From contig UREE01000016.1 of NCBI GenBank assembly GCA_900546825.1, positions 1 through 32,183 on the forward strand: a stretch of 32,183 nucleotides of DNA, written 5' to 3'. The stretch comes from an uncultured Collinsella sp. (lineage in GTDB: Bacteria > Actinomycetota > Coriobacteriia > Coriobacteriales > Coriobacteriaceae). Shown here piece after piece: positions 7,998-16,761 of the stretch (its first letter is position 1; every line of letters begins with the position of its first letter). The notes beneath the pieces are model-generated. The model searched no databases. It had not been told where the DNA came from and saw nothing but the letters and a program-made list of their open reading frames with translations. A program made the translations under genes and the position numbers.

Positions 7998-8561
7998 CTA
8001 GACGCGGGAGACGAACTTGCCGTCGCGGGTGTCAACCTTGATGACCTCGCCCTCGTTGAGGTACATGGGGACCTGGATGACAGCGCCGGTGTCGATCGTG
8101 GCCGGCTTGGTGGAACCCTGGACGGTGTCGCCCTTAAAGCCCGGGTCGGTCTGGACGATGGTGGTCTCGATGAACATCGGCGGGGTCACGCCCATGAGCT
8201 CATCGTCGGCGAAGAGCAGCTGGCAGATGTCGTTCTCGCGCAGCCACTTGGAGTTCTCGCCCACCATGTCCTCGGGAACGGGAACCTGCTCATAGGACTC
8301 GTTGTCCATGAAGATGTAGTCGGTGCCATCGTTGTAGAGGTACTGGAACTCGCGGGTGGTGAGCATAACGCTCTCGAACTTGGTACCGGCGTTGCAGGTG
8401 TTCTCGACGACGCGGCCGCTCTTGATGTCGCGGGTCTTGTAGCGCACAAACGCGCCGCCCTTGCCCGGCTTAACATGCTGGAACTCGACGATGGTGTAGA
8501 CCTTGTCCTTAATACGGAGACCGAGGCCGTTCTTGAAGTCGGCGGTAGAAATGGTAGGCAT
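7998..8561 (-). CDS. efp: Translation elongation factor P
   Basis: EF-P relieves ribosome stalling at consecutive prolines. The 187-residue protein has the KOW-like domain with the exposed loop HVKPGKGGAFVRYK; Lys34 is at the position modified in many bacteria. Two OB-type domains follow, with the C-terminal signature block GSTKPATIDTGAVIQVPMYL. The start at ATG 8561 has AAAGG 6 bases upstream, and the family N-terminus MPTISTADFKNG fits. A perfect TATAAT lies about 60 bases upstream. No gene for a modifying enzyme (epmA/epmB or earP) is in the window. Confidence 0.97.
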   Translation of the reverse strand: MPTISTADFKNGLGLRIKDKVYTIVEFQHVKPGKGGAFVRYKTRDIKSGRVVENTCNAGTKFESVMLTTREFQYLYNDGTDYIFMDNESYEQVPVPEDMVGENSKWLRENDICQLLFADDELMGVTPPMFIETTIVQTDPGFKGDTVQGSTKPATIDTGAVIQVPMYLNEGEVIKVDTRDGKFVSRV

Positions 8562-8618
8562 AGTGACCTTTCTTGTTATGGACAGAACGCACAAGCGTCC
8601 AAATTACATACGACCGAA

Positions 8619-8624
8619 ATTATA
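8619..8624 (-). promoter_or_regulatory. Promoter -10 element of efp
   Basis: A perfect TATAAT on the minus strand, preceded by TG two bases upstream (an extended -10 arrangement), lies 58 bases before the efp start. The -35 region is poor. Together with the terminator just upstream, it suggests that efp and the following genes can be transcribed independently of pepP. Confidence 0.5.
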
Positions 8625-8654
8625 CACTTGCAGACGGCGCCTGCAGCGAGCGCA

Positions 8655-8700
8655 TAAAAAGAGAACGCGGGGCGCCCGAATTGCTCCGGACGCCCCGCCC
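8655..8700 (-). terminator. Terminator after the Xaa-Pro peptidase gene
   Basis: On the minus strand GCGGGGCG (8698-8691) pairs perfectly with CGCCCCGC (8674-8667), with further pairing inside, and the hairpin is followed by a T-rich run. It starts some 20 bases after the peptidase stop codon, so pepP and efp, although adjacent, are probably separate transcription units with some read-through. Confidence 0.8.
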
Positions 8701-8719
8701 AAAAATCTATCGAAGAGGG

Positions 8720-9850
8720 CTAGCAGTCGATAACGTGAAGGTCATGCGGTGTCTTGGTGAAGGGCTCGTAGCCGTTCTCGGTGACCACGCCGTAGTCCTC
8801 CAGGCGCACGCCACCCACACCGGGCAGGTACACGCCGGGCTCCATGGTGATAACCGAGCCGACCTCGATGATATTCTTGCTGCGGTTGAAGTTGGGCAGC
8901 TCGTGGATGTCAATGCCCACGCCGTGGCCAAGACCATGGTTGTAGTAATCACCATAGCCGGCATCGCCGATGATCTTCTTGGAAAGCTTGAAAATGTCGT
9001 TGCCCTCGACGCCCGGATGGATGGCGGCGACGCACTCCTCGTGCGTACGGCGCACGAGCGCGTACAAGTCGAGCTGCTCCTGCGTGGGCTCGCCCATCAC
9101 GACGGTACGAGTCATGTCGGAGCGGTAGTCGCAATAACCCGCGCCATAATCCATGAGAACGAAGTCGCCCTTCTCGATCACGCGGTCGCTCGGGACGGCA
9201 TGCGGGTTGGCGGTGTTGGGGCCGCTCGCCACGATGGAGCCGAAGGCCAGGCTGTCGGCGCCGTTGGCGAACATAAAGTTCTCGAGCTCGTTGCGAACCT
9301 GCTTCTCGGTCATACCGGGCTTAATATAGCCGAGCATGTGCTGGAAGGCGGTGTCGGTGATCGACTGCGCATGGCGCATGAGCTCGATCTCCTCGGCGTC
9401 CTTGATGGCGCGCATCTTGCGAATGTCGTCATGCATCAGCGGCAACATGCAGGCGACGGAACGATCCTCCAAGCCACGCTGGATACCCTGGTAGAAATTG
9501 ATCTGCATATCGTCCTCGACAGCGCAGACGCGGCACTTGTTGGCCGCGATCTTGCCGGCGACCCAACCGGGGATGGTGCCCTCGTCCATGTCGTAGACCC
9601 AGGGGCTGCCGGCGGGCGTGTTCTCCTCAAAACTGTTGAGATAGCGCGAGTCGGTATGGAACAGGCACTGGCCGGCCGTAATAAACGCAGCGTGCGGGAA
9701 CTCGAAGGTGTAATCGAAGACGCCCTTCACGCCCGTAAGCCAACGAAGGTTGGCCTCGTCGCGCACGACGATAGCGTCGTAGCCGCGCTCAGCCATCAGG
9801 GCACGGACACGCTCGATACGACCGGCAGGACCGGCAGCAAACTCAGACAT
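8720..9850 (-). CDS. Xaa-Pro aminopeptidase/dipeptidase, M24B family
   Basis: This cytoplasmic metallopeptidase cleaves peptide bonds next to proline. The protein has 376 residues: an N-terminal creatinase-like domain (1-140) and a C-terminal pita-bread domain. All five metal ligands of the family are visible: Asp234 (MDYGAGY), Asp245 (SDMTR), His309 (HGLGHGVG), Glu337 (TMEPGVY) and Glu351 (VRLEDYG). The start at ATG 9850 has AAAGGA at good spacing; the frame is open 15 codons upstream without family similarity. It precedes efp, a neighbourhood shared with Firmicutes and Actinobacteria. PepP and PepQ substrate types cannot be separated from sequence alone. Confidence 0.93.
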   Translation of the reverse strand: MSEFAAGPAGRIERVRALMAERGYDAIVVRDEANLRWLTGVKGVFDYTFEFPHAAFITAGQCLFHTDSRYLNSFEENTPAGSPWVYDMDEGTIPGWVAGKIAANKCRVCAVEDDMQINFYQGIQRGLEDRSVACMLPLMHDDIRKMRAIKDAEEIELMRHAQSITDTAFQHMLGYIKPGMTEKQVRNELENFMFANGADSLAFGSIVASGPNTANPHAVPSDRVIEKGDFVLMDYGAGYCDYRSDMTRTVVMGEPTQEQLDLYALVRRTHEECVAAIHPGVEGNDIFKLSKKIIGDAGYGDYYNHGLGHGVGIDIHELPNFNRSKNIIEVGSVITMEPGVYLPGVGGVRLEDYGVVTENGYEPFTKTPHDLHVIDC

Positions 9851-9944
9851 GCAGATTCCTTTCTTGTTGTCTTCATAAAGACGGGACGGGCTCAATCAGC
9901 GTACGGAATCGCGCGCGATTCGCAACCGATTGGAAACCCGCCCC

Positions 9945-9975
9945 TCAACATGATACGAAAGACGATGTATGTCAA
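9945..9975 (-). promoter_or_regulatory. Possible promoter of the Xaa-Pro peptidase gene
   Basis: A perfect minus-strand -35 hexamer TTGACA lies at 9975-9970, just beyond the aroB-like stop codon. The -10 is unclear: TATCAT lies at 14-base spacing and CATGTT at 17. The site leaves a leader of about 95 bases. Confidence 0.35.
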
Positions 9976-9981
9976 TAAATC

Positions 9982-11091
9982 CTAGAGAAGTTCTTTGCGA
10001 GAAGCCAAGTATGCGTGAGCATGGCGGTCGAGAACCTCGTCCTCAACGCTCGTTAGACGAATGGCGCCGAGCGCCGCGGGCAGCGGCAACATGCTGCGGT
10101 TCGAGCGGACAAACTGCTGCCTGCGGAACTCCTCGATATATGCGGCAGGCTCCAGATCGAAGGCAAGCTCCTCGATGCCAAAGTCCTCCAGGCAGTCATC
10201 GAGATCAAACACATAGTCGATATCGAAGTCGCAGGCATCGTGGGCAACGCGCGCCTCAAAGCGCATGCCCTCGGACAACAGCTGGTAGACAGGGACCTGC
10301 GAAGCGGTATCGCCCAAGCAGACGCGCAGAGTACGCCCCCCTGTCTTGCCAAAATCGAGCGCATGGCGGGCGCTCGGGTTCGTGGCCATCAGTACGTCCT
10401 TACGGGCAGTCTGAGACCACTGAACGGCATTGACGAGCGCGACCTCCTCGCCCGCGAGAATCTCGGGAATGGTCTCGGTAAACTGATTCCAGCGGGACTT
10501 GCTGCTCGAAAGCATGGTGCCAACAAGTACCGCATAGCCGAGCTTGAGGTCCTCGGGGTCCGCCTCGCGTACAAGGTCGAGGTCACACACGACCAAGGCC
10601 GGCTCGGGACGGAACGCGATAGCGGGAAGCGCATGCGCCGACGAGGCAACAAGCGGCTTCATGGTCGTCGCGACCGTGAGCATAGCGTCGAACGTCGTCG
10701 GCAGCAAGGCGCACTCGGTGCGACCGCACCACTGATTGGCGCACCAGCAAACAACCGAGCAGGTCGCCGTGTCGCCGACAGCGACAACGAGATCATCGCA
10801 GGTAATGCCGTTAGCCGACAGCGCGCCAAAGACGGTATCGGCATCGACCAGCGTAGCACCGGCAGGCGAAACCTCGAGGACGAGCGGCGACACGGCAAAA
10901 CCGGCGTCAACAAGTGCATGCTCGACAACCTCGCCAAAACGCTCGGATGTGGCGTCGTTCCAAACCACCATCGCACGCTTAGGCTTGCCCACAGCCGAGG
11001 CAAACATGCGCGAAAGCTCCTCGAACGCCCCCAATCCGACGCGGACATCGACACTGCGGTTTTGGAAATTGATAAGTTGACGGCGAATCAT
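9982..11091 (-). CDS. Degenerate 3-dehydroquinate synthase (AroB) homologue
   Basis: The fold-level pattern is AroB: an N-terminal alternating domain, VVAVG, LLPTTF, VVCDLDLV, and a helical C-terminal half; 369 residues. The active-site motifs are missing. The NAD-binding GGGxxGD reads GDTATCS (106-112). The DSSVGGK block reads TVATTMK, keeping only the lysine. The metal ligand Glu in AEVIKYG becomes Ala in the aligned YAVLVGT. NLGHTFGH reads DFGKTGGR (246-253), and the later HGE histidine is also absent. It is therefore unlikely to make dehydroquinate, although the frame is full-length with no stops, which suggests selection. The start overlaps the aroK stop by 4 bases (ATGA), so the two are co-translated. 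The assignment rests on these residual blocks and on the aroK neighbour. Confidence 0.75.
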   Translation of the reverse strand: MIRRQLINFQNRSVDVRVGLGAFEELSRMFASAVGKPKRAMVVWNDATSERFGEVVEHALVDAGFAVSPLVLEVSPAGATLVDADTVFGALSANGITCDDLVVAVGDTATCSVVCWCANQWCGRTECALLPTTFDAMLTVATTMKPLVASSAHALPAIAFRPEPALVVCDLDLVREADPEDLKLGYAVLVGTMLSSSKSRWNQFTETIPEILAGEEVALVNAVQWSQTARKDVLMATNPSARHALDFGKTGGRTLRVCLGDTASQVPVYQLLSEGMRFEARVAHDACDFDIDYVFDLDDCLEDFGIEELAFDLEPAAYIEEFRRQQFVRSNRSMLPLPAALGAIRLTSVEDEVLDRHAHAYLASRKELL

Positions 11092-11621
11092 AGCAGTCCA
11101 CGCTCCAAAAGCATCTCGGCACAAAGGTAGGAAACGTCCTCGAAGGACTTGTTGCGAATATCAAGGGTAATATCGGCCGCCTGGCGATACAGCGGACGGC
11201 GATGCTCAAACAAGCGCGCAGCGTGCTCGGGCGAGCGGAAATCGGGCCGGGTATCGGAGCGACGAATCTGGCGCAACGAGTCCTCAAAGTCGCCTTCGAG
11301 GTACACGCATGTACCCATCTCGTGCATCAGCTCAATGTTCACCGGCGTCTCGACGATGCCGCCCCCGCACGATACCAGCAGGCTGCGCTCGCTTTGAAGC
11401 GAACGGAGTGCGGAGGTCTCGAGCTCGCGAAAACGATCCTCGCCCTCGGTCTCAAATATCTCGGTCACCGACTTGCCGCATCGACGCACAACCAAGCGAT
11501 CGGTATCGATGAATCGACGCTTGAACATAGTGCCCACATTGCGCGCAAGCGTCGACTTGCCCGCGCCCAAAAAGCCGATAAAGAAGATATGGTCGCAGCC
11601 GTGTTTGATGTGCTGAGACAT
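11088..11621 (-). CDS. aroK: Shikimate kinase
   Basis: It phosphorylates shikimate with ATP in the aromatic amino acid pathway. The 177-residue protein has Walker A GFLGAGKST (16-24), the shikimate-binding aspartate in FIDTD (39-41), the arginine in FRELE (65), the SCGGG loop (85-88) and the lid-region arginines RSDTRPDFR and RRPLY. All key residues look intact, unlike the overlapping AroB homologue downstream. Its start lies 8 bases after the stop of the upstream phosphatase gene. Confidence 0.93.
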   Translation of the reverse strand: MSQHIKHGCDHIFFIGFLGAGKSTLARNVGTMFKRRFIDTDRLVVRRCGKSVTEIFETEGEDRFRELETSALRSLQSERSLLVSCGGGIVETPVNIELMHEMGTCVYLEGDFEDSLRQIRRSDTRPDFRSPEHAARLFEHRRPLYRQAADITLDIRNKSFEDVSYLCAEMLLERGLL

Positions 11622-11629
11622 GGCGAAAC

Positions 11630-12127
11630 CTATTCCTCGCAGGGAAGGTCGCGCAGGGCCCGGCGCTCAAAGATACGGAAGATCTGCGTGTACCACAGGT
11701 CCTGGGTTGTCTGCGGCTTGACCAGAATAGTGTCAACGCCGGCAAAGTTACCGCTCCACACGTCCGTGTACAGCTGATCGCCGATCAGCACCGCCTCGTC
11801 TGCCGTGGCGCCAAGGCGCTTAAGACCCGCCTTCAAGGCAAACGGGGCGGGCTTCATGGCGTGGCTGATGGCCTCGAGTCCCAGCTCGCGTGCAGAGCTC
11901 ATGACCTGATCGCGATGCCAGTTGTTGGACACCATGCACAGCTTAAAGCCTTTGGCGCGGGCGGTATCGAGCCAAGCGGAAACCACGGCGGGAACCTGCT
12001 CGGTGTCGCGCGGCACCAGGGTGTTATCGCGATCGAGCAGAATGGCGCGTTTGCCGTCGGCCCACAGGGTATCAAGGTCGATGCGATCGACCGAGGCAAC
12101 GTATCGTTTGGGGCTAAATATCCTCAT
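11630..12127 (-). CDS. YqeG family HAD-type phosphatase
   Basis: This 165-residue HAD superfamily class III phosphatase carries the nucleophile motif LLDRDNTLV (DxDxT), the second motif VSNN, the lysine of KPAP and the third motif IGDQLYTDV. This matches the YqeG/YqeG-like group; homologues act on phosphatidylglycerophosphate or unknown phosphates. The start is at 12127, just past the mltG stop codon; the long upstream extension of the open frame is a shadow of mltG. In Firmicutes yqeG lies near aroE-type genes, which agrees with aroK downstream here. The substrate is unknown. Confidence 0.88.
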   Translation of the reverse strand: MRIFSPKRYVASVDRIDLDTLWADGKRAILLDRDNTLVPRDTEQVPAVVSAWLDTARAKGFKLCMVSNNWHRDQVMSSARELGLEAISHAMKPAPFALKAGLKRLGATADEAVLIGDQLYTDVWSGNFAGVDTILVKPQTTQDLWYTQIFRIFERRALRDLPCEE

Positions 12128-12128
12128 G

Positions 12129-13562
12129 CTAATTCCAAGACTGTTGATGCTCTTCGTAGGTTTGCGAGAAGTACTCCTCGTCCTGCGTAATGTAGAAATA
12201 AAGGTCATCGGAGTCGGTCGGCTCAAGCGTGGCCTTGAGTGCCTCGAGCGACGGAGAGCAGATGGGCGTGGGTGGCAGACCCTCGTGCTTATAGGTGTTA
12301 TAGGGGCTATCACTCTGCAGGTCGTCGGCGGTAACCTCGCCACCGGTGACATACATCATGGTCGCATCGCTGTTGAGATAGCGCAGACCGTCGAGCTTGC
12401 CGGCAAGGCGGTTGTAGAAGACCGAGGCCACGTGTGCACGTTGATCGGCGTTGAGTCCCTCGCGCTCAACGATAGAGGCCAAGTTGACGATGTCATAGTC
12501 GGACATCTCCACACCGTAGCGCTCCTTGATCTTGGCTTCGCAGCTCGCAAAGTCAAGCGACTTGTACTCGGTCTTAAACTGATCGAGCATGGCGCGAATC
12601 ACGTCATCGGCCGTCGGCGAATCACCCAACGAATAGGTCTTGGGGAACAAGAAACCCTCGAGCGAGTCGTTGGCGGCGCCCTTAAGGAAGCTATAGTCGT
12701 CAACGTAGTTGGAGGCCTTGGCCTGGTTGAGGAAGTCTTCCTTAGAGATGCTGTCGTAGGCCTGGGTCACGCGGTCGGCGACTTGATCGACCGTTAGGCC
12801 CTCAGGGATAGTCAGCGCATTGGAGCCCGCGTTGGGGCCTTCCATGAGCTGCTGAACAACCTTGGTCGCATCCATGAGTGTGGTGAACGAATAAGTACCA
12901 GGCTTGAGCGACATATCGGCGTTGAGCTTTTTCACCGCCGCGTAGTAATCCTTGGGATTTTCGACGATATGGTTCTCGGAGAGAATCGAGGCGATCGCAT
13001 CACCCGAAGCACCGTCGGGAATGGTCACCGTAACCTGCTGACCAGCCGTGACCTTCGTATCCTCACCGGCAAAGAAGCCCTTGACGGCAGGCACGACAAA
13101 GAAAGCGATAGTAGCGAGCGCGATTACGGCCACCACAACGCCGATGATCATAGGAACCGGAGAACTCTTCTTTTGAGCACCGCGACGAGCATGCGTGTTG
13201 TAGCTCGAGCGAGTCGCCGGAGCAACGCCATGCGAACCGCGAGCGTGATGCGAATGCGATTGGGGGGCCTGCGTTCGCTGGGTAGGTGCCTGTTGCTTAA
13301 AGCGAGCACCGCCTGCAGGCTGAGCCGAACGAGCAGTGGGCTGCTGAGCCGCGTGAGAAGCCGGATACTGAACCGAACGAGCAGAAGGCTGCTGACCCGT
13401 CCGTTGAACAGGTTGGGCCGAACGAGAGGAGGACTGCACCGGGCGCGCGGCAGACTGAGCTGCGCGCTGGGTCGGCTGTGCCGGACGCTGACCAGGCTGC
13501 GCAGAGCGCGGCACGGGCTGTGGTGTACGCTTCGGCTGGCGCGGATCGGAAGCACTAGGCAT
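12129..13562 (-). CDS. mltG: Endolytic murein transglycosylase MltG
   Basis: MltG is a membrane-anchored lytic transglycosylase that cuts nascent glycan strands. The 477-residue protein has an unusual cytoplasmic N-terminus: residues 1-135 are rich in Gln, Ser, Ala, Pro and Arg with almost no acidic residues, and contain loose repeats of the type SAQP.QR. One membrane helix follows (137-160), then a LysM-like subdomain (about 168-205) and the YceG domain with the catalytic block ASIVEREGL (362-370) and ASVFYNRL, and the late block HEGLPPTPICSPS. The start at ATG 13562 has GGAGG 6 bases upstream and overlaps the end of ruvX by 8 bases. Confidence 0.94.
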   Translation of the reverse strand: MPSASDPRQPKRTPQPVPRSAQPGQRPAQPTQRAAQSAARPVQSSSRSAQPVQRTGQQPSARSVQYPASHAAQQPTARSAQPAGGARFKQQAPTQRTQAPQSHSHHARGSHGVAPATRSSYNTHARRGAQKKSSPVPMIIGVVVAVIALATIAFFVVPAVKGFFAGEDTKVTAGQQVTVTIPDGASGDAIASILSENHIVENPKDYYAAVKKLNADMSLKPGTYSFTTLMDATKVVQQLMEGPNAGSNALTIPEGLTVDQVADRVTQAYDSISKEDFLNQAKASNYVDDYSFLKGAANDSLEGFLFPKTYSLGDSPTADDVIRAMLDQFKTEYKSLDFASCEAKIKERYGVEMSDYDIVNLASIVEREGLNADQRAHVASVFYNRLAGKLDGLRYLNSDATMMYVTGGEVTADDLQSDSPYNTYKHEGLPPTPICSPSLEALKATLEPTDSDDLYFYITQDEEYFSQTYEEHQQSWN

Positions 13563-13983
13563 GAGGAACCTCCTCGTTTTTACGATCGAGCCAGGTCTGC
13601 AAGAACAGGCTGGCGGCAATCATGTCAATCTTGCCCCTCATCTGCTTTTCGTTAAGGCCCTGCTCACGCAGAATGCGCTTGGCCTCTTGCGAGGACAGGC
13701 GCTCGTCCTCAAACTCCAGCGGAAGATCGAGTTCGTCGGCGATCTTTTGCGCCACAGCGGCAACGCGTTCGGCCTGGGGGCCGGGCTCGCCGGCCATGGT
13801 CAAGGGACGTCCGCTTACCAAGATGTCGGGCTCATAGTCCTCGACCAGGTAACGAAACGTCTTGGCCATACCGGTGACCTCGGCAGCCGGGAGCACCTTG
13901 ACGGGCATCGCCATCTTGCCATCACGGCTCGAGACGGCGATGCCGATTCTGGTCTCCCCTATGTCCAGCGCAAGCGCGACCAC
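13555..13983 (-). CDS. ruvX: RuvX/YqgF family Holliday junction resolvase-like nuclease
   Basis: The 142-residue protein belongs to the RNase H-fold YqgF family, proposed to act on Holliday junctions and in 16S pre-rRNA processing. Visible marks are ALDIGETRIGIAVS at the start (first catalytic Asp), ILVSGRPLTMAG, EFEDERLSS (second acidic position) and KIDMIAASLFLQTWL (last Asp). It starts 17 bases after the alaS stop. The alaS-ruvX-mltG order is a familiar bacterial arrangement. Confidence 0.94.
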   Translation of the reverse strand: MVALALDIGETRIGIAVSSRDGKMAMPVKVLPAAEVTGMAKTFRYLVEDYEPDILVSGRPLTMAGEPGPQAERVAAVAQKIADELDLPLEFEDERLSSQEAKRILREQGLNEKQMRGKIDMIAASLFLQTWLDRKNEEVPHA

Positions 13984-14000
13984 AGCGACAACCTAGGTTC

Positions 14001-16658
14001 TTAGGCGCCGAGCGCGGTCTTGGCGGCCGCGAGGGCATCGGCGATACCGGCGGCGTTCTTGCCACCGGCCTGGGCCATGTTGGGACGGCCGCCACCGCGA
14101 CCATCGACCAGGCCCGCGATCTGCTTGATCACGTTGCCGGCGTGGAAGCCGGCCTTGACGGCGTCATCGGAGCCGGCGGCGAGCAGGGCCGGGGTGCCCT
14201 TCTCGGTCACGCTGGCAACAACGCAGGCGACGGGGCCGGCGACCTTCTGGTGCACGGTATCCCAAACGTTGCGCAGGTCGGCAGCCTCAAGACCCTGAAG
14301 CTCAGCGACAACGAGCTTGTAGCCATTCAGCTCGACAGCACCGTCGATGGCGCTGGAAATGGCATCGGAGGAGCCACCGGTCAGCGCCTTCTTAAGCTTG
14401 TTGGACGTCTCGCGCAGCTCGGCCTGCAGGTTCTCCACGCGGGCGGGAACCTCGTCCACACGGCACTTGAGCGCAGCGGCGGCGGCGTCGACGAGCGCCA
14501 AACGGTCGGCCATGTAGTCGAGGGCGCCCTTAGAGGTCACGGCCTCGATACGGCGGACGTTGGAGCCCGTAGAGGACTCGGAAATGATCTTGAACAGGCC
14601 GATCTCGGCGGTGTTGGCGGCATGGGTGCCACCGCAGAGCTCGCGGGAGAACGGCTGGTCCTCGGCGCCCACGGAGACGACGCGGACGACGTCGCCGTAC
14701 TTCTCGCCAAACAGGGCGACGGCACCGGCGGCCTTGGCCTCGTCAATGCCCATGACGCGGGTCACGACCGGCTTGGAAGCAAAGATCTGCTGGTTGACCA
14801 GGTCCTCGACAGCCTTGAGCTGCTCGGAGGATAGGGCCTCGAAGTGCGTGAAGTCAAAGCGCAGGTGCTCGGGCGTCACGAGCGAGCCGGCCTGGGAGAC
14901 GTGCTCGCCCAGGACCTGCTTAAGGGCGGCGTCGAGCAGGTGCGTGGCGGTGTGGTTGCGGCGCAGGAAGCCACGGCGCTCGGCGTCGAGCGCGGCGGTC
15001 ACGGTAGCACCGACGGTCAGCGTGCCCTCGGCAACGTGGGCGACGTGAGCATACAGGCCGTTGTGGTTCTTGGTATCGGAAACGGTCAGTGCAACGCCCT
15101 CGGCGGAAAGCATGCCGGCGTCACCCTGCTGGCCGCCCATCTCGGCATAAAACGGGGTGCGGTCGAGCACAACCTCGACATCCTCGCCCGCGGCAGCGGA
15201 CTCGACGGACTCGCCATTGCGCACGATGGCGACAACCTTGGCGCCCTCGATGACATCGTTGTCGTAGCCGTCGAACTCGGTCGCGGCGACCTTGTCGGAG
15301 AGCTCGACCCACACGTCATTGAAGCTGCCCCAGGCGTCGCCCTTGGCGTTGGCGCGAGCGCGGGCCTTCTGGTCCTCCATGCAGGCGGTAAAGCCGTCCA
15401 TGTCAACGTCATGGCCAGCAGCACCGGCGATCTCGACAGTCAGGTCAATGGGGAAACCAAAGGTGTCGTGCAGCTTAAAGGCAACGTCGCCCGGAAGGAC
15501 AGCGCCCTCGGCAAGCGCTGCCAGAGCCTCGTCCAGATAGACGCGGCCGTTGTCGAGCGTCGTGGAGAAGCGCTCCTCCTCGGAGGCGACAATGCCCTTG
15601 ACGAGGGCGACGTTCTTGAGCAGCTCGGGATAGGCCTCGCCCATCTGAGCGTTGACCTCATCGATAAACTTGGTCAGGAAGGCACCCTCGATGCCCAGCA
15701 AGCGGCCGTGGAACACAGCGCGGCGGAGCAGACGGCGCAGGACGTACTCGCGACCCTCGTTACCGGGCAGGATGCCGTCAGAGATCATAAAGTCGACGGC
15801 ACGGGAGTGGTCGGCGATGATGCGCAGGGAGCGGCTGGCGCCAAAGTAATCATCGGCGTCATAGGTCTTGTCGCTGATCTCCTCACCGAGCTTGATGAGG
15901 TGCTGCATCAGATCGCCGTCGTAGTTAGCGGTCTTATGCTGCATGATGGCGGCCATGCGCTCAAGACCCATGCCCGTATCGAGGTTGCGGTGCGGCAGCT
16001 CCGGCATGGAGCCGTCCTCCTGGCGGTCGTACTGGGTAAACACGAGGTTCCAGAACTCAAGGAAGCGGTCGCAGTCGCAGCCGGGCTTGCAGTCGGGGCT
16101 GCCGCAACCGACCTCCTCGCCCATGTCAAAGTAGATCTCGGAGCACGGACCGCAGGGGCCGGTGGGGCCAGCAGCCCAGAAGTTGTCGTCCTCGCCCAGG
16201 CGGGAGATGTGATCCTCGGCAACGCCCAGAGAGCGCCACACGTCGTGGGTCTCGTCGTCCTCGGTAAAGACGGTAAAGTACAGGCGGTCGAGCGGCAGCT
16301 TGAACTCCTTGGTGATGAGCTCAAAGGCCCAAGCGCAGGCCTGTTGCTTAGAGACGCCGCCAAAGGAGAAGTCGCCGAGCATCTCAAAGAAGGACAGGTG
16401 ACGGCCGTCCTCGCCGATGCAGTCGATGTCGTTGGTGCGGACGCACTTCTGGCAGGAGATCGCACCGATCTCCTTCATGGTCTTCTTGCCCTGGTAGTAC
16501 TCCTTAAACTGGTTCATGCCGGCGTTGGCAAGCAGCAGCGAGGGATCGTCGGGAACAAGAGACGAAGAAGGATAAAGCTTAAGACCGCGCTCCTCAAAGA
16601 AGTTGAGGAACTTGGAGCGGATCTCGGCCGTAGTCATTGACGGGTAGTCAGCACTCAT
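14001..16658 (-). CDS. alaS: Alanyl-tRNA synthetase
   Basis: It charges tRNA-Ala with alanine and clears mischarged Ser and Gly. The 885-residue protein has the class II catalytic core (about 1-380), with LLLANAGMNQFK, RHLSFFEMLGDFSFG and NLDTGMGLERMA. The editing domain carries its zinc ligands in HTATH (569-573) and CGGTH (675-679). The C-terminal oligomerisation/C-Ala part follows and includes GRGGGRPNMAQAGG. A four-cysteine cluster (Cys185, 190, 194, 196) sits in an insertion of the core and could bind a metal. The start at ATG 16658 has GAGGAG at good spacing; the frame upstream is not coding. A promoter fits just upstream, and I find no T-box. Confidence 0.97.
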   Translation of the reverse strand: MSADYPSMTTAEIRSKFLNFFEERGLKLYPSSSLVPDDPSLLLANAGMNQFKEYYQGKKTMKEIGAISCQKCVRTNDIDCIGEDGRHLSFFEMLGDFSFGGVSKQQACAWAFELITKEFKLPLDRLYFTVFTEDDETHDVWRSLGVAEDHISRLGEDDNFWAAGPTGPCGPCSEIYFDMGEEVGCGSPDCKPGCDCDRFLEFWNLVFTQYDRQEDGSMPELPHRNLDTGMGLERMAAIMQHKTANYDGDLMQHLIKLGEEISDKTYDADDYFGASRSLRIIADHSRAVDFMISDGILPGNEGREYVLRRLLRRAVFHGRLLGIEGAFLTKFIDEVNAQMGEAYPELLKNVALVKGIVASEEERFSTTLDNGRVYLDEALAALAEGAVLPGDVAFKLHDTFGFPIDLTVEIAGAAGHDVDMDGFTACMEDQKARARANAKGDAWGSFNDVWVELSDKVAATEFDGYDNDVIEGAKVVAIVRNGESVESAAAGEDVEVVLDRTPFYAEMGGQQGDAGMLSAEGVALTVSDTKNHNGLYAHVAHVAEGTLTVGATVTAALDAERRGFLRRNHTATHLLDAALKQVLGEHVSQAGSLVTPEHLRFDFTHFEALSSEQLKAVEDLVNQQIFASKPVVTRVMGIDEAKAAGAVALFGEKYGDVVRVVSVGAEDQPFSRELCGGTHAANTAEIGLFKIISESSTGSNVRRIEAVTSKGALDYMADRLALVDAAAAALKCRVDEVPARVENLQAELRETSNKLKKALTGGSSDAISSAIDGAVELNGYKLVVAELQGLEAADLRNVWDTVHQKVAGPVACVVASVTEKGTPALLAAGSDDAVKAGFHAGNVIKQIAGLVDGRGGGRPNMAQAGGKNAAGIADALAAAKTALGA

Positions 16659-16704
16659 AGAGGGATTCTCCTCGGTTTCACATCGAAACAGTTCAAACGT
16701 AACG

Positions 16705-16732
16705 ATATTACCATCCCACCGCGCCTGTGCAA
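16705..16732 (-). promoter_or_regulatory. Promoter of the alaS operon
   Basis: Minus-strand TTGCAC (16732-16727) and TAATAT (16710-16705) are 16 bases apart and 47 bases upstream of the alaS start. The -35 hexamer overlaps the T-run of the preceding terminator, so the transcription units abut with almost no waste. Confidence 0.55.
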
Positions 16733-16761
16733 AAAAAGAGGGCCGCCAAACAGCGACCCTC
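16731..16761 (-). terminator. Rho-independent terminator upstream of alaS
   Basis: On the minus strand GAGGGTCGC (16761-16753) pairs with GCGGCCCTC (16746-16738) with one mismatch, followed by seven T. No minus-strand gene ends nearby; the closest is the AI-2E family permease gene at 17103. Leftward transcripts would therefore run antisense through the small plus-strand gene before stopping here. Confidence 0.75.
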
